From contig JADDOH010002323.1 in the NCBI GenBank assembly GCA_016648135.1, forward strand, positions 62,001 to 126,000: DNA of 64,000 bases. The letters run 5' to 3'. Positions within the stretch are counted from its first letter, which is position 1. Each line of letters opens with the position of its first letter. Made by a program: the position numbers and the translations under genes. Below, piece after piece: positions 38,601 through 46,631 of the stretch. Source of the stretch: Agrypnia vestita. Lineage: Eukaryota; Arthropoda; Insecta; Trichoptera; Phryganeidae. The notes beneath the pieces were generated by a model, which was given only the letters and a program-made list of their open reading frames with translations, was not told where the DNA came from and did not search any database.

Positions 38601-41600
38601 ACGCCCACAATCCGCCATAAAAATCACTGGAATCCAAATGCAGTACAGTTTTTCCAATTCTGCTGGCTGCAGCTGCAACTATTGACTCAGTCATACCTGA
38701 AATTACAAATGGACATGGTTATTTCAAAATGTGTAATCAGTAAATAATATCTTTATTACTAGTTCAGTTATGAACATGGGAGTGAACACAAATCATGTTA
38801 GTTTCTTTGAAAAATGTTGAATTATTCAGGCAAGCCCTATACACACATGCCCACGTACGCACGATTATATCTCAGTTATCAATCATTGATACAATCAGAT
38901 ACAAATCCCAAATATCATCATCATCATTCTTGGCACTACAACCCTTGGTGGGTCTTGGCCTCCTCAATAATTTTCCTCCACTCATCTCTGTCTAGTGCCA
39001 GCTCTCTCCAGTTTCGAAGCTCTAAGGCAGACATATCTTTGAGGACGTTCAAATCCCAAATAACTGTACCGAAAATAACCAGTTAAAATAACGGTTTAAA
39101 CATCACTACTTTCAGCCTTGCTGTCCCAAGTAAAAATACCTCACAAATTAACAAATTCATTCACTCAGGACATTAATTGTTTACAATGACATCACAATTC
39201 GTCACTCGTTCTTTCTCTCAAACATCACTTCTAATTCCTATGAATGATTAGAAAATTTGATGGGGTAAATTAATTTGATCTTATTTTAATTTATTAATTA
39301 TTATTATTAATTCTATCAATTTTTTAATAAGCAAATTTGAGATAGAGATAGAACAAATTCGTAGGGAAAATACAAAAGTAATAACGAGAGTTCAAGAAAT
39401 CTGGAATTTAACCCCCCATATAAGCAATATATGACAAAGTAGTTAATGATTAACCACTAATTAATTAAAAGATATTGGTCATGTTTTGATGATAAGAGAC
39501 AAATTAAACATTATTGATAAATCACCCTTATAATATAACCTTCTACAACACCCTTTGATAAATTCTACAACATTCTGAAAAATCTTACGATGTTTTATCA
39601 CATTCTAGAAATGCAGCAAAAAAAAATGGGGAACCTATATTTATTTGGATGGACAATTCATTAAAACTCTACGACAGATTGCTAACTGTGGGGTATAAAA
39701 GCAAAGGCAGCAATGTCAAAAAAAATTGAATGCAGCTGTTGAGGATTATTAATTTATAATGTACTGAATTCGAGATTTTTTAGGAAAAATAGCCTATAAA
39801 TTTAAAGGAAATATGATTTCGGAAAGGATTGATATATAAAATCAAGAATTCACTGCATTTTAACCCATCACCGCCCTCTGTACACGCGTGTGTACACTTA
39901 TGTTATTCTTCATTTGTAATGAACCATTGATGATAATTAAAAATTATCTACATATTTCAAAACTAGATGACAGTAGCTTTCTAAGAGGTAAATTAACATT
40001 GAGCGGTAAGTCGCAAAAAGCCATCATTTTTTTTCTTTATATCAAGGATTTCGAACAGCGTTGTAAGGTAAGATGTTGTTTTTAAATTAAATTAGTGCAT
40101 TATATGAATTTATTATCTTTCCATATGAAAGCTCTTATAATATTTGACAGTATTGTATGAACAGTTTGAGAAAAATTTATAATGATTCCAAGTTACACGT
40201 AATTTTGTTACGCTGTACACAAGCGTATACAATGGGCGCTTCTGTTCTACCATTATCTATTATTTTTCCGGTGATATAAATGTTTGGAAATGGCAACAAG
40301 GTAGATTTTCTCCAGTGCAAATAATTATGCTGGATTCGAAGATGCAGTCAAAGCTATTATGGAAGATGACGACGGCGAGTATGATTTTGTGTTGGTGCCC
40401 CCAGATCCAGCTGCCGTAACCGATGAAGAGGAAGGAAATGATGATGACTTGGTCATGTCAACCTTAACGAACCCCTGGCTGATCTGGTAAAATGCCCCAG
40501 AAATGGAGAAAATGGACCTGTTTGGCGTAAGACATCGCCTATATATAGCACTAGTCATGAAATAACTGACGCGGTTCACAAATGGCAACATGCTATGCGG
40601 CTTGAAAAACCACGAGATATTATTATACTTTTGATGTTTATTGCGGCAAATATGCGGCGGTAGTGAAGTCTCTGTTAAGCAAGATGCCGACCAAACCTAA
40701 TGAACTTGTCGTTTACTTTGACAACTTTTTTACTAACTACCAATTATTGTATGAGTTGAAGTTATTAGGCTATCGGGCAACGGGTACAATAAGAGATACA
40801 GATAAATAGAACCAAGAAATGTCCATTTGTGCCTGTAAAAACAATGCAAAAGCAGAATACGATTACCGCTTTGATAAAAAAAATGAAATCACTATTGTAC
40901 GGTGGAAATATAACAGTGTCGTTACTTTGGGCTCCAATTTCGACAACGTACAACCTTAAGGTAAGATAAAAAGATGGTGCAAGGTTAGCAAAAAGAAGGT
41001 TGATGTCATTATTCTCAGATTATTCGTGAACTACAACAGTGGTATGGGAGGCGTAGACCAAATGGATCAGTCTATCAGCCTGTATTGCATTTCCATCAAA
41101 GGAAAAAAATGGTGGTGGGTCATATTCAGTTACTTACTTGATATGACTGTCTCAAATGCATGGCGGCTATATGTTCTACTAAGTAAGAATGACGATGTTG
41201 TCTATATAGATCAGTTATCACTCAGACGTACGATTGCACGAGCTTACTTGAGACCAAACGAAACAATGAGCAGTCCATCGTCATCAACAGTATATGAAGT
41301 TGATCGATAGAACTTTGGCCATAACCCAGAGTGCACAGAAAAACCATTACGATGTGTCATTTGTCACACCAGAGGTCGCTAGCGCTGTGCAATATGTTTG
41401 AAAATATTATGTATGGAACGCACTTCCCTCTGTGAATTTCATACATACATCCGCCCATTGTACACAGCTGTGTACACCCTTATAAAACCAAATTTTAAAA
41501 TATTTTTTAATTTTTTCTTTGTAATCTGTTTATTTGAATTATAAAAATTTTAATCAATAAGAGTCAAAACTTATAGTACATTGTAGTTTTATCTTGGGCA

Positions 41601-44600
41601 TTGATGGGTTAAATCAGTAATCCTCAGTGACTGCATTCAAAACATTTTTTTAAATTTTTGGATATTGCTGCCTTTGCTTTTATACCCCACAATTGTAAAT
41701 CGGGTACAAAGGCGGAAGAAACAAATAATTTCTTCTAATGAGTGCTGATTGTGCTACGGAAATTCCTTACTTTGGCATCTGTATAAGATTGGTAAGAGGT
41801 TCTGAAAAAAAAATGTTTAAAAGAGCTATTTAAGCATTTTCAATCTGGAAACATTATTTTACATAATCAGGTCCTAACATTATATTTAAAATGTAAATAA
41901 AAACTGGCTTTTATTAAAAAAAATGCTATAAAAGACATATAAATTTTTTAAAAACCACAGTGTTAAGAACTGTGGACTGTTTAATGTTTTTTCTAAACCA
42001 AGGCAAGTGTCCAGTGAAATAAAATCTCTGTTCCCCTCTCCCTTCCCTGTTCTCACTGCACCAAGGTTCCATAACAGTCAATCGGCGGCCTTCTTCGTAG
42101 AAATGGTTCAACTTTACGCGCTAGTACAGCGAGAGTTTGTAGTTTGTATCTCTAATTATATAATAATTGTGCAAGGTGCCTGTGAACGAAGATAAAATCA
42201 AGAGCAATATTACATTTCACACCCCTGCGAGAAACAGTGGGAACCGGAGAAGCCTCAGACGATCGGAGATCAGTGAGTCCTTCATTCCAGCTCTTTTCCT
42301 GCTTGTTTGCATACAATAATGTTGCTTTCTTTTACATTGTTTACGCGTCATTTTGGTTTTTATTATATTTTCTATGTAATTAGTATCAAAGCCGTAAACA
42401 ATGAATAAATATCTACAAAAGATTGACAAAAACTAATAAAATATATTTTGTTTATTTTCTTTCTGTTTCAAAGTAACACAAAACATATCTAAATAAATTT
42501 TAAAGAATTTTATTAATACGATAAATGTCCTCTTTTGATCTCCATTACGACCTCATTCATCCTTCTTTTCACTGTTGAAATCTGGAAAACATCCTCCTTT
42601 CATATAATGAAATATAGGTACCCTAGATAAATGGTGTCAAGATGTTTGTTTCCGTTTATGTTATGAAAAGGATATGTTATAGGATAGGATATCTGGGCTG
42701 GAAATTTTGGAGAATTTGGTTAAATTTTATTGTAAAGATCATTCGCAGAATGTCATAGAAACCAACGGAAAACAACTGCCAACAATAAACATCGGATCAA
42801 AAAGATTTTTTTATTCATGAATATGGAAGGAAGACAAGCAATGTATATTGGTAGATGGAATGGGGTGAATCAGTGAAGCTCTCCACCCACACAACTGCAC
42901 AACAGATTATTGTTGAATTATTAATACTTGTCAGTTAATTTTGATAAGAGATAAATATTTTGTGTTGAAGTGATCACAGGACATTGAAGGATGAAATTTT
43001 GTGTAGTTGTCAATCATTATCAATAGTTAAATATGTATTAATAATAATTAATTAAGCTAACCGCCGTCTCCGGATAATTTCTGTTGCCAGTTAAACAAAA
43101 ACAAATGGCGAAATCGTATAAAGTAGCGAGAAATATGGATTGTTTTAAAATACATGCAGTAATATTTAATGTGTAGAAATATTATATACGTAAAATAAAA
43201 ACGGTCACTTATAAAAATAATGTACTTAATATTTACACACGTTTATTAATTTTTGATGTACATATTTGTGTTTCAAAATTGTTTGTAAATTTCGCCATAT
43301 CTTTTTTTGGTTATGTAAACCCAGCCATAACTCAGCTGTCACTGCAATCGGTTCGGCCCAGGCCGTTCGTCGCCATTTTGGAGCAATGACAGCTATTTAC
43401 GTTTTCTCTTTAAACTATTTATCGCTTTAAAAAGCTACTTTTAGTTAGAAAAATGTTATAACATAGTTAATGAAATGAATCAAGATGCGGATTTTAGATC
43501 ATGGAGCAGTACATAATTATATTTAACTGCCATATTCATGTCTTTCAGGTTAGAATTTCGTGTTTCGGAAGTGATAATTTATATCTTCTATGTATAGTTT
43601 TCTGGGATATTCTGCCGTGTATATGTGACCCCTCTGGCCTCTTGGCCAGAGAGGTCACATATACACAGCAGAATATCCCAAAAAACTATACACAGAAGAT
43701 TCTGAACGGCCGTGAAAACCAAAGGACATTTTTGATAATTTATATTTTCCAGAACATTAATAATATGAGGACATACAGAACAAGGTTAAAAATTATATCT
43801 AAACTACCCGTAATTAAAGTGAAAATTTGCCAGATACAATTGGCCTCGAAGCGGCTGACATAGGCATAGGTAAACAATTGTGTTTGCCGCACAGCAAACA
43901 CAATTTGCCGCGGAGCGTCCATCATTGGCCGCGACGCGGCCACAATAGCAAAAATGGAAATTTACCAGATAAAATTGACCGCAAGCGGCTGACGTAGGCA
44001 TAGGTAAACAATTGTGTTTGCTGCACAGCAAACACAATAGCAAAAATTGAAATTTTCCAGATACAATTGGCCGCGAAGCGGCTGACGTAGGCATAGGTAA
44101 ACAATTGTGTTTGCTGCACGGCAAACACAATAGCAAAAATGGAAATTTGCCAGATACAATTGGCCGCAAAGCAGCTGGCGTAGGCATAGGTAAACAATTG
44201 TGTTTGCTGCACGGCAAACACAATAGCAAAAATGGAAATTTGCCAGATACAATTGGCCGCGAAGCGACTGACGTAGGGATAGGTAAACAATTGTGTTTGC
44301 TGCACGGCAAACACAATAGCAAAAATGGAAATTTGCCAGATACAATTGGCCACGAAGCGACTGACGTAGGGATAGGTAAACAATTGTGTTTGCTGCACAG
44401 CAAATACAATTGGCCGCGCAGCGGCCATAATAGCCTGCTAGTTTATTAATAATATTTCTAGGTCATATCGTACATCAAATGTTAACATATGTGAAACATT
44501 TGACAATGTTGCGTGATATAAAAAGGTAATAAGATGTGGCAATAAACAATATATCCGCAGTGGAACCATAAAATAATGTTTTATTTGTATATATTTATAT

Positions 44601-45062
44601 TTCTATAATTAATATATAAAAATTAAGTTCTACAAGATGAATATTAATTTAATTGATAATAAATGCACATAACACATAGCTACATATTCGAGTCTTGATA
44701 CAATGATATACGATTATTTAAAACAATAGTTGATTTGGGCTATCATGAATTCACAAGTACTTATATTTTTTCACAAAGGTGCGGTATGCCTGATAATTTC
44801 TACGCGATTCGATATGCTGTCTTGATAATGACGAAAAACCAATCGATATACCGTTAGTCATCAAAATCCTGTACAAAAAATCAAACAGCCGTGAAAATTC
44901 CATATAGGTTCATTAAATATTATTTTATGGTCACAACGGACGTAACGTGTAGCCTTTACAGATAATTACGTTGTCCGCAATTAAATTAAATATTTAGATA
45001 TGGATGTGAAAAATACCTGTTCCAATAACGATTACATCGAAATCCGTTGGTAGGTCGTCCAT
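20676..45062 (-). CDS. Rep: Rab escort protein (Rab geranylgeranyltransferase component A), nine exons
   Basis: Rep binds newly made Rab GTPases, presents them to Rab geranylgeranyltransferase for C-terminal prenylation, and delivers them to membranes. Exons, in order on the minus strand: 45062-45017, 38696-38492, 36347-36110, 32964-32721, 32632-32410, 27499-27150, 24970-24825, 24723-24595 and 20888-20676. Every junction has GT/AG and the frame is kept throughout, giving 597 residues plus TAA. The start MDDLPTDFDVIVIGTG and GTGMTE form the GDI/Rep dinucleotide-fold remnant. Then come the YGG motif in DSSDFYGGLWASF, a Glu/Ser-rich acidic insertion typical of Reps and absent from GDI (about residues 88-137), RKFNVDLAPK/LLFARGELVELL (154-175), and RLCAVFGGIYCL (319-330). 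The C-terminal region has LWSFYFNM and LCSGPD. This is shorter than human CHM (653) but longer than Drosophila Rep. Intron 1 is 6.3 kb, and most introns are filled with transposons and minisatellites. Confidence 0.95.
20955..21645. repeat. 98-bp minisatellite, about seven units
   Basis: The unit contains GTGAGAACTTTG, TTCTTATTGTGCATC, AAACAAAACAGAATTGG and AAATTTGTTAAAATGTGTGC. Central copies are nearly identical, while the first and last diverge. The array begins only about 65 bp upstream (in transcript sense) of the acceptor of the last Rep exon, inside the final intron. Confidence 0.92.
21765..22045. mobile_element. piggyBac-type MITE with TTAA target site
   Basis: It is flanked by TTAA at 21761-21764 and 22046-22049. 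The left end is CCCTTGGCACTCGAGTGCC, and the right end reads inward as CCCCTTGCACTCAAAAG. A 54-bp direct duplication containing ATAGAGGCGG and GCATGGTTTGCCATATTAC occupies the left end. There is no coding capacity. A solo TTAACCCTTGATGTGCCGCC end at 22139 belongs to a related element. Confidence 0.75.
22830..23310 (-). pseudogene. LINE apurinic-type endonuclease domain fragment
   Basis: Read on the minus strand with one frame change: ICETRLKGEQATILPSGH, then GVAILVNKNIKKYM, then VRLTIVIGDFNATW and FGLVNRNERGEMLLDYF. The ETR, GDFNA and ERG motifs are those of the endonuclease domain of non-LTR retrotransposon ORF2. The RT domain does not follow. It lies inside the last Rep intron. Confidence 0.75.
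23316..23855. mobile_element. R1 foldback element, complete copy
   Basis: A 540-bp element made of two long inverted arms of roughly 250 bp each. The left arm begins ACATGGTTATTTG, and the right arm ends CAAATAACCCTGT. Shared arm motifs are AACATTAATAACCTCG, CTTGATTATGAGT, CTATTGATATTAGG and TTTTGTAAAACGTTGG. Single-arm relatives lie at 6435 and 34497. No transposase is encoded. It sits within LINE-derived sequence in a Rep intron. Confidence 0.88.
23870..24523 (-). pseudogene. LINE linker and start of RT domain, interrupted by a MITE
   Basis: The minus strand reads LADIKQYKNLQRTIRCEIKK and LYKKVKEIMGRV, is interrupted by the MITE at 24123-24321, then continues DSTSRRITSSSLTDESNKL, ILQAWEKYIFDTFKDNRPEI and SDNRKACGPDNIPVEVL. 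The KAxGPDxIPxE motif marks the beginning of non-LTR reverse transcriptases. The RT palm is absent. Confidence 0.8.
24123..24321. mobile_element. 199-bp MITE, TA target duplication
   Basis: It has 17-bp perfect inverted termini GAGTCCATTCACTTTAG, flanked on both sides by TA (24121-24122 and 24322-24323). Its interior matches both ends of the 1.7-kb element at 1929-3663, so it is an internal-deletion derivative of the same Tc1/IS630-like family. Confidence 0.85.
25054..25560. mobile_element. Possible pogo/Tigger-like relic
   Basis: The left end, CAGTAGGACTTCGTTAATTC, and the right end, ATTATCGGGGTTCGAAT, resemble the CAGT...CCTCGTTAATTCG type of pogo-like termini. The motif AACCCCGTTAATTCGAAATTC repeats near the left end. 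The match is loose and no transposase is recognised. Confidence 0.4.
26096..27118. mobile_element. hAT-type non-autonomous element in Rep intron 6
   Basis: The termini are perfect 13-bp inverted repeats, CAGTGGCGTGCAG and its complement. They are flanked by 8-bp putative target duplications, GCAACGTA (26088-26095) and GCATCATA (27119-27126), that agree at 6 of 8 positions. The 1-kb interior is AT-rich without coding frames. The right end lies 26 bp inside the intron from the exon 6 splice donor. Confidence 0.75.
28050..28135. mobile_element. R5 repeat fragment
   Basis: It shares GTGCAGTGA, ATTGAAGCATGACTT and TATTTATGTGACAGAATAT with the R5 copies at 52470 and 55048. One arm only. Confidence 0.6.
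28225..28650. repeat. Degenerate minisatellite, GGTCCACGGACATTTGGTCC type
   Basis: About a dozen units of roughly 32-36 bp are built from AAAAGGTCCAC and ATTTGGTCCAA. On the minus strand they read as a 110-codon frame rich in LLSLDQ-like repeats, which is a by-product of the repeat and not a gene. Related GTAACTGCCT-containing sequence flanks the array on both sides (about 28181 and 28719). Confidence 0.8.
28883..29827 (-). mobile_element. Internally deleted piggyBac-like element
   Basis: The ends are inverted: CCGTTTGAGTGCC at the left and, reading inward, CCGTTTAATTGCC at the right (11 of 13). On the minus strand the N-terminal part of a transposase starts near 29634, with an acidic Ser/Asp-rich head followed by PPRDFKPISYFDLFF and LLTMIIETNKYAQQFLE. 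The C-terminal cysteine-rich region, ICAYCKKGVHTACAGK, is at about 29100-29180. The catalytic DDD core between them is missing and the head contains a stop. The flanking TTAA has mutated. Confidence 0.75.
29890..31760 (+). pseudogene. LINE reverse-transcriptase copy, interrupted twice
   Basis: The frame DVYMCFVNYKKAFDKVQHPKL carries the first RT motif. Then follow SEDIRIRRGVKQGCNLSPLL and FNLYSELICKEVL (30290-30403), a hAT insertion, and LDDTTLGILVNGKRSNNIRF with DAVLFADKTHGLV (the DD motif is lost) and SSNNGLKMNTRKI. The tail, SLIANLR, is near 31715. A second insertion of a Penelope-like tail (DIDLFHISKKVF, about 30085-30275) separates the first two blocks. Frameshifts and stops make it inactive. 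It lies in Rep intron 5. Confidence 0.85.
30404..31326. mobile_element. hAT element inserted into the LINE
   Basis: The left end is CAGCGGTACTCAACC, and the right end reads inward CAGCCATACTCAACC (13 of 15). The flanks are 8-bp target duplications, TTCTAGAT (30396-30403) and CTCTAGAT (31327-31334). The LINE reading frame resumes at once after the right duplication. No intact transposase is visible. Confidence 0.85.
33049..33270. mobile_element. R4 foldback repeat
   Basis: Inverted arms: GGTATTATGCCGTGTTCTTA, CGACCTTTCTGG and GGATCCCGTTGCAGGGTC on the left; GACCCTGCAATGGGATCC, CCAGAGAGGTCG and TTATAATACC on the right. It is related to the palindrome at 43585 and to the fragments at about 4030 and 54784. 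It lies just inside Rep intron 3, next to exon 4. Confidence 0.75.
33730..33800 (-). repeat. tRNA-like SINE relic
   Basis: On the minus strand, CGTAGTCCAGTGGACT resembles an A box and CAGGTTCCATGCCCGA a B box, at plausible spacing. It is too decayed for a cloverleaf. Confidence 0.4.
33942..35707. mobile_element. hAT-type element, complete ends, perfect 8-bp target duplication
   Basis: The termini are TAGGGATGGG and CCCATCCCTA, and both flanks are exactly GTATGTGG (33934-33941 and 35708-35715). The subterminal 150 bp at each end are dense in GTCGACG and CAACTAGTTG motifs, likely transposase-binding repeats. No transposase frame survives. An R1 arm is nested at 34497-34662, and GTTCCCGAAACATG at about 34867 resembles the tail of a Penelope-like element. 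A half copy is at 6726-7077. Confidence 0.9.
34497..34662 (+). mobile_element. R1 repeat, internally deleted arm
   Basis: It begins ACAGGGTTATTTGG, continues with CTATATTCCTGCCTTGATTA, then jumps to TTTTGTAAAACGTTGGACT, compared with the complete copy at 23316. Confidence 0.75.
35870..36021. mobile_element. R3 miniature inverted-repeat element
   Basis: About 150 bp. The ends are CTAAGGCCC and GGGGCCTAAG, with subterminal GGATTAAAG and CTTTAATCCAACTTGACACA. The centre carries GCATAGATTTTTACGGAAA and TGTTTGATTGGTGGA. It lies 90 bp beyond the donor of Rep exon 3. Confidence 0.8.
36511..36687. promoter_or_regulatory. Array of heat-shock-element pentamers in Rep intron 2
   Basis: From 36511 the sequence divides into consecutive 5-mers that alternate nGAAn and nTTCn: AGAAC TTTCG CGAAC CTTCT AGAAC TTTCA AGAAA, seven in a row without error. 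The 5-bp phase then holds through CGAAA (36551), GGAAC and TTTCT (36561-36570). A second run begins at 36602: AGAAC, one imperfect unit, AGAAC TTTCG GGAAT TTTCT AGAAC CTTCT. Shorter runs follow at 36648 and 36673. Alternating nGAAn units are the binding site of heat-shock factor trimers. GAC-CACCGACACA-like segments follow two of the clusters, so it may have grown by tandem duplication. Confidence 0.6.
37270..38160 (-). pseudogene. LINE RT C-terminal half
   Basis: Minus-strand order: GDEQGCIMSLWFFNLYMDN, then YADDTVLL (partly frameshifted), EADLQCIVARVSDVCMES, LLMNIGKSKVTVFRREE, VNEFMYLGSMFSGDTKAEND, ARPVVRNGVLVPTLMCGSEA, and finally LEWFGHVERMSEKRM near 37440. These are the RT palm (YADD), the thumb (YLGS) and the C-terminal region of a non-LTR element. 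Frameshifts break it. It lies within Rep intron 2. Confidence 0.85.
38868..39108. mobile_element. hAT-like MITE carrying a LINE-tail insertion
   Basis: The flanks match the MITE at 57005-57237: CAATCAGATACAAATC on one side, and ACTGTACCGAAAATAACC with CATCACTA on the other. The interior is split by the LINE tail at 38915-39049. Confidence 0.7.
38915..39049 (-). mobile_element. 5'-truncated LINE tail with 13-bp target duplication and microsatellite end
   Basis: The target duplication CAAATCCCAAATA flanks it exactly (38902-38914 and 39050-39062). On the minus strand it reads WRKIIEEAKTHQGL-stop, the usual last codons of some insect LINEs, then ends in a (GAT)n tail. This is a classic truncated LINE insertion. 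Confidence 0.9.
39676..41704. mobile_element. Older inverted-repeat element split by a piggyBac insertion
   Basis: Outside the piggyBac element, about 39680-39750 and 41620-41700 are inverted relatives: GTGGGGTATAAAAGCAAAGG, CAGCAAT, TTGAATGCAG, TGAGGATTA on the left and their complements on the right. Removing the piggyBac insert leaves a roughly 280-bp foldback with a TTAA near its right arm. Confidence 0.75.
39864..41608 (+). mobile_element. piggyBac-like transposon with decayed transposase
   Basis: TTAA flanks both ends (39860-39863 and 41609-41612). The termini are CCCATCACCGCCC and, reading inward from the right, CCCATCAATGCCC (11 of 13). Subterminal CCGCCC...GTACACGCGTGTGTACAC and CCGCCCATTGTACACAGCTG pair as inverted motifs. 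A third copy lies inward at about 40213. The plus-strand transposase remains include an acidic N-terminal stretch (about 40320-40490), NELVVYFDNFFTNYQLLYEL with its catalytic Asp (about 40700), GMGGVDQMDQSISLYCI with another (41044 on), and a C-terminal Cys-rich region, CVICHTRGR and CAICLK. Stops and frameshifts make it non-autonomous. Confidence 0.92.
43585..43698. repeat. Near-perfect palindrome, 55-nt arms and 4-nt loop (R4 family)
   Basis: Arms 43585-43639 and 43644-43698 match at 51 of 55 positions around TCTT. The outer end continues into ATTCTGAACGGCCGTGAAAA, which is shared with the R4 fragment at about 4145. It lies in Rep intron 1. Confidence 0.9.
43815..44432. repeat. 93-bp minisatellite, six-plus units, each with a hairpin
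   Basis: The unit contains AAATTTGCCAGATACAATTGG, a GCGAAGCGGCTGACGTAGGC-like block and ATTGTGTTTGC-loop-GCAAACACAAT, an 11-bp stem. Because 93 is divisible by three, the array leaves frames of 114-201 codons open on both strands. These are by-products of the repeat, not genes. It lies within Rep intron 1. Confidence 0.9.
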
Positions 45063-45441
45063 TCTGCCTGATTAAGGTATTTCAACTGCAATAAGTGAAA
45101 GGTAACGTCCCACTACCAAAATTGATTTTTGACAGATGCCTTTCAAAATTTCACTTTGACAGATACCAACTAATATAATATTATATTGAAACTGTGATTG
45201 AAACTAAAGGCAGCTTCATAGTCGAACAGCAATAAGAAAGTAAACTTATCTATGGTAAATGCAAATGCAGCAACGTTATGATCGTCATATAGTCCGTCTA
45301 ACTTATCTGAAGAATGGCCAAATTTGGAACTAACGACGCCATATTGGATTATCTACAGCTGACGGACCTTTGACAGACTTTGTTTACAGAGAGGTTCACG
45401 ACTGTTTCGATAGTTTTTTAAGAACATTTTAGATTGTCACC
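45063..45441. promoter_or_regulatory. Divergent intergenic region between Rep and the HTH-like ORF
   Basis: The 379 bp between the Rep ATG (minus) and the ATG at 45442 (plus) must hold the Rep promoter. It contains GACGCCATATTGGA at about 45337, resembling a YY1/pho-type GCCAT site. No TATA box stands out. Bidirectional use is inferred from the head-to-head layout only. Confidence 0.45.
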
Positions 45442-45781
45442 ATGCCAAAAACCATTAAAAGCGGTGTTCGGGAAATAATCTTGAAAATGCACACGTTTTT
45501 TGAAGAGGAACAACGTCTAAAAGCCCCAATTATACCGTTTGATTTTGTTCATAGACTTATTGCCGCCACTTCAGGTTAATGCTGCCATGCAATTATAATG
45601 ATTTTTCCATACTTAGTTTTTTATTTACTATTATACAATTTCTTCAGGTATTTCTGAATCGGCAATTTACAAAATAGTTAAAGAAGGTAAAGTGGCCGTG
45701 GAAATGGGCATTAAAATATCTACACCCGGAAAAAAAAGAACAAGGATAAGTGGAAAAATTGAATTAGAAGCCGTAAGATGA
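45442..45781 (+). CDS. Transposon-derived N-terminal HTH-like protein, two visible exons
   Basis: Exon 1 is 45442-45574 (MPKTIKSGVREIILKMHTFF, then APIIPFDFVHRLIAATSG). A 73-bp intron with GTTAATG donor and TTTCTTCAG acceptor follows. Exon 2 runs from 45648 (ISESAIYKIVKEGKVAVEMG, then STPGKKRTRISGKIELEA). Either a GTAAGA donor at 45773 leads to unseen exons or the frame stops at TGA 45779-45781, giving about 88 residues. The arrangement VREIIxxxxxFF...ATGISExxIYKIxKEG...PGKKR is the DNA-binding N-terminal part of insect Tc1/IS630-like transposase genes; the same family appears decayed at 3320-3487. No DDE domain follows, so it is a domesticated fragment, a first exon, or a truncated element. 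Confidence 0.65.
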
Positions 45782-45923
45782 GAAAAGTTTTAGAACATAT
45801 TTTATTCGATATTTTTTTACATAGAATTTTTATTATTTATACTTTTTATTACAAAATTCATTAACGAGTTCATTTGTATAAACATCTTTTTTCAAAAATA
45901 AACTTTTTTATTTATGCACATTA

Positions 45924-46071
45924 AAGACTGGTTGCATCAACTTACTTTATAGCAATAGTTCATTTAAAGCATAGATTTTTACGAGAGCAAGTTGTTTGAT
46001 CGGTGGAAAATGCAAAATATCTATGCTTTGAACGAAAGATTACTATAAACCAAGTTGATACAACGGCCCTA
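45924..46071. mobile_element. R3 miniature inverted-repeat element
   Basis: The ends are GGTTGCATCAACTTACTTTA and, complementary, CCAAGTTGATACAACGG. The centre has AAGCATAGATTTTTACG and TGTTTGATCGGTGGAAAATG. Same family as 35870 and 50259. Confidence 0.75.
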
Positions 46072-46150
46072 AACCGATTGATATCCTTAGGTGTTACTGA
46101 GTTAAACATGGTGGTCATGATCATTAGGTATGAGACACCGAATAAAACCG

Positions 46151-46326
46151 GCGCCACACTGCGCGGATCTTCCGCCGCGTCTCTTCTGTCGTGGAACATC
46201 GCTACATTTCTTTCCATACAATATGCGCTTATTAAACACACTACGCGGATGATCGGTCGATCTATTTGCTTTGCCGATTTGGCGCAACGGAAAAAACGCG
46301 GCGGAAGATCTGCGTAATGTGGCGCT
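46151..46326. mobile_element. GC-rich MITE, 30-bp inverted termini
   Basis: Left GCGCCACACTGCGCGGATCT (continuing TCCGCCGCGT) and the complementary right end match at 27 of 30. There is no coding potential. Only one copy is in the window. Confidence 0.75.
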
Positions 46327-46631
46327 AGCCTAAAAGAATTATTATTGTTTGCTTTTTTTCCTGAAAATGGTATTTTTCTTTGATTTTGAAAAAACGCCAT
46401 TTTGTGACGTTGTGTATTTTACGAATGTATATTTTGATAAATTTATTTGTACGTTAGTTTACATTTTTTGTTTTTTATTGTGTCGTATACTGCTTAATAA
46501 CTTGTTTAAGAAAAAACGAATTTGCATAAAATTCCCTACAAATTAGATAATTTTTACACTATGGGCAGTACCACAACGATTGGGACGCCCTCCTTTATTC
46601 TCCAGATAAGTTGGACGGACTATACATGCAA

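Noticed and set aside
43300..43520. Promoter-like GCCATTTTGGA motif followed by a 13-codon ORF at about 43474
   Set aside because: One motif and a tiny ORF inside Rep intron 1 are too little to call a gene or alternative promoter.
43804..44428. Long open frames (114-201 codons, both strands)
   Set aside because: They arise because the 93-bp minisatellite unit is divisible by three. The predicted proteins are pure repeats in every frame and no splice or start context supports a gene.
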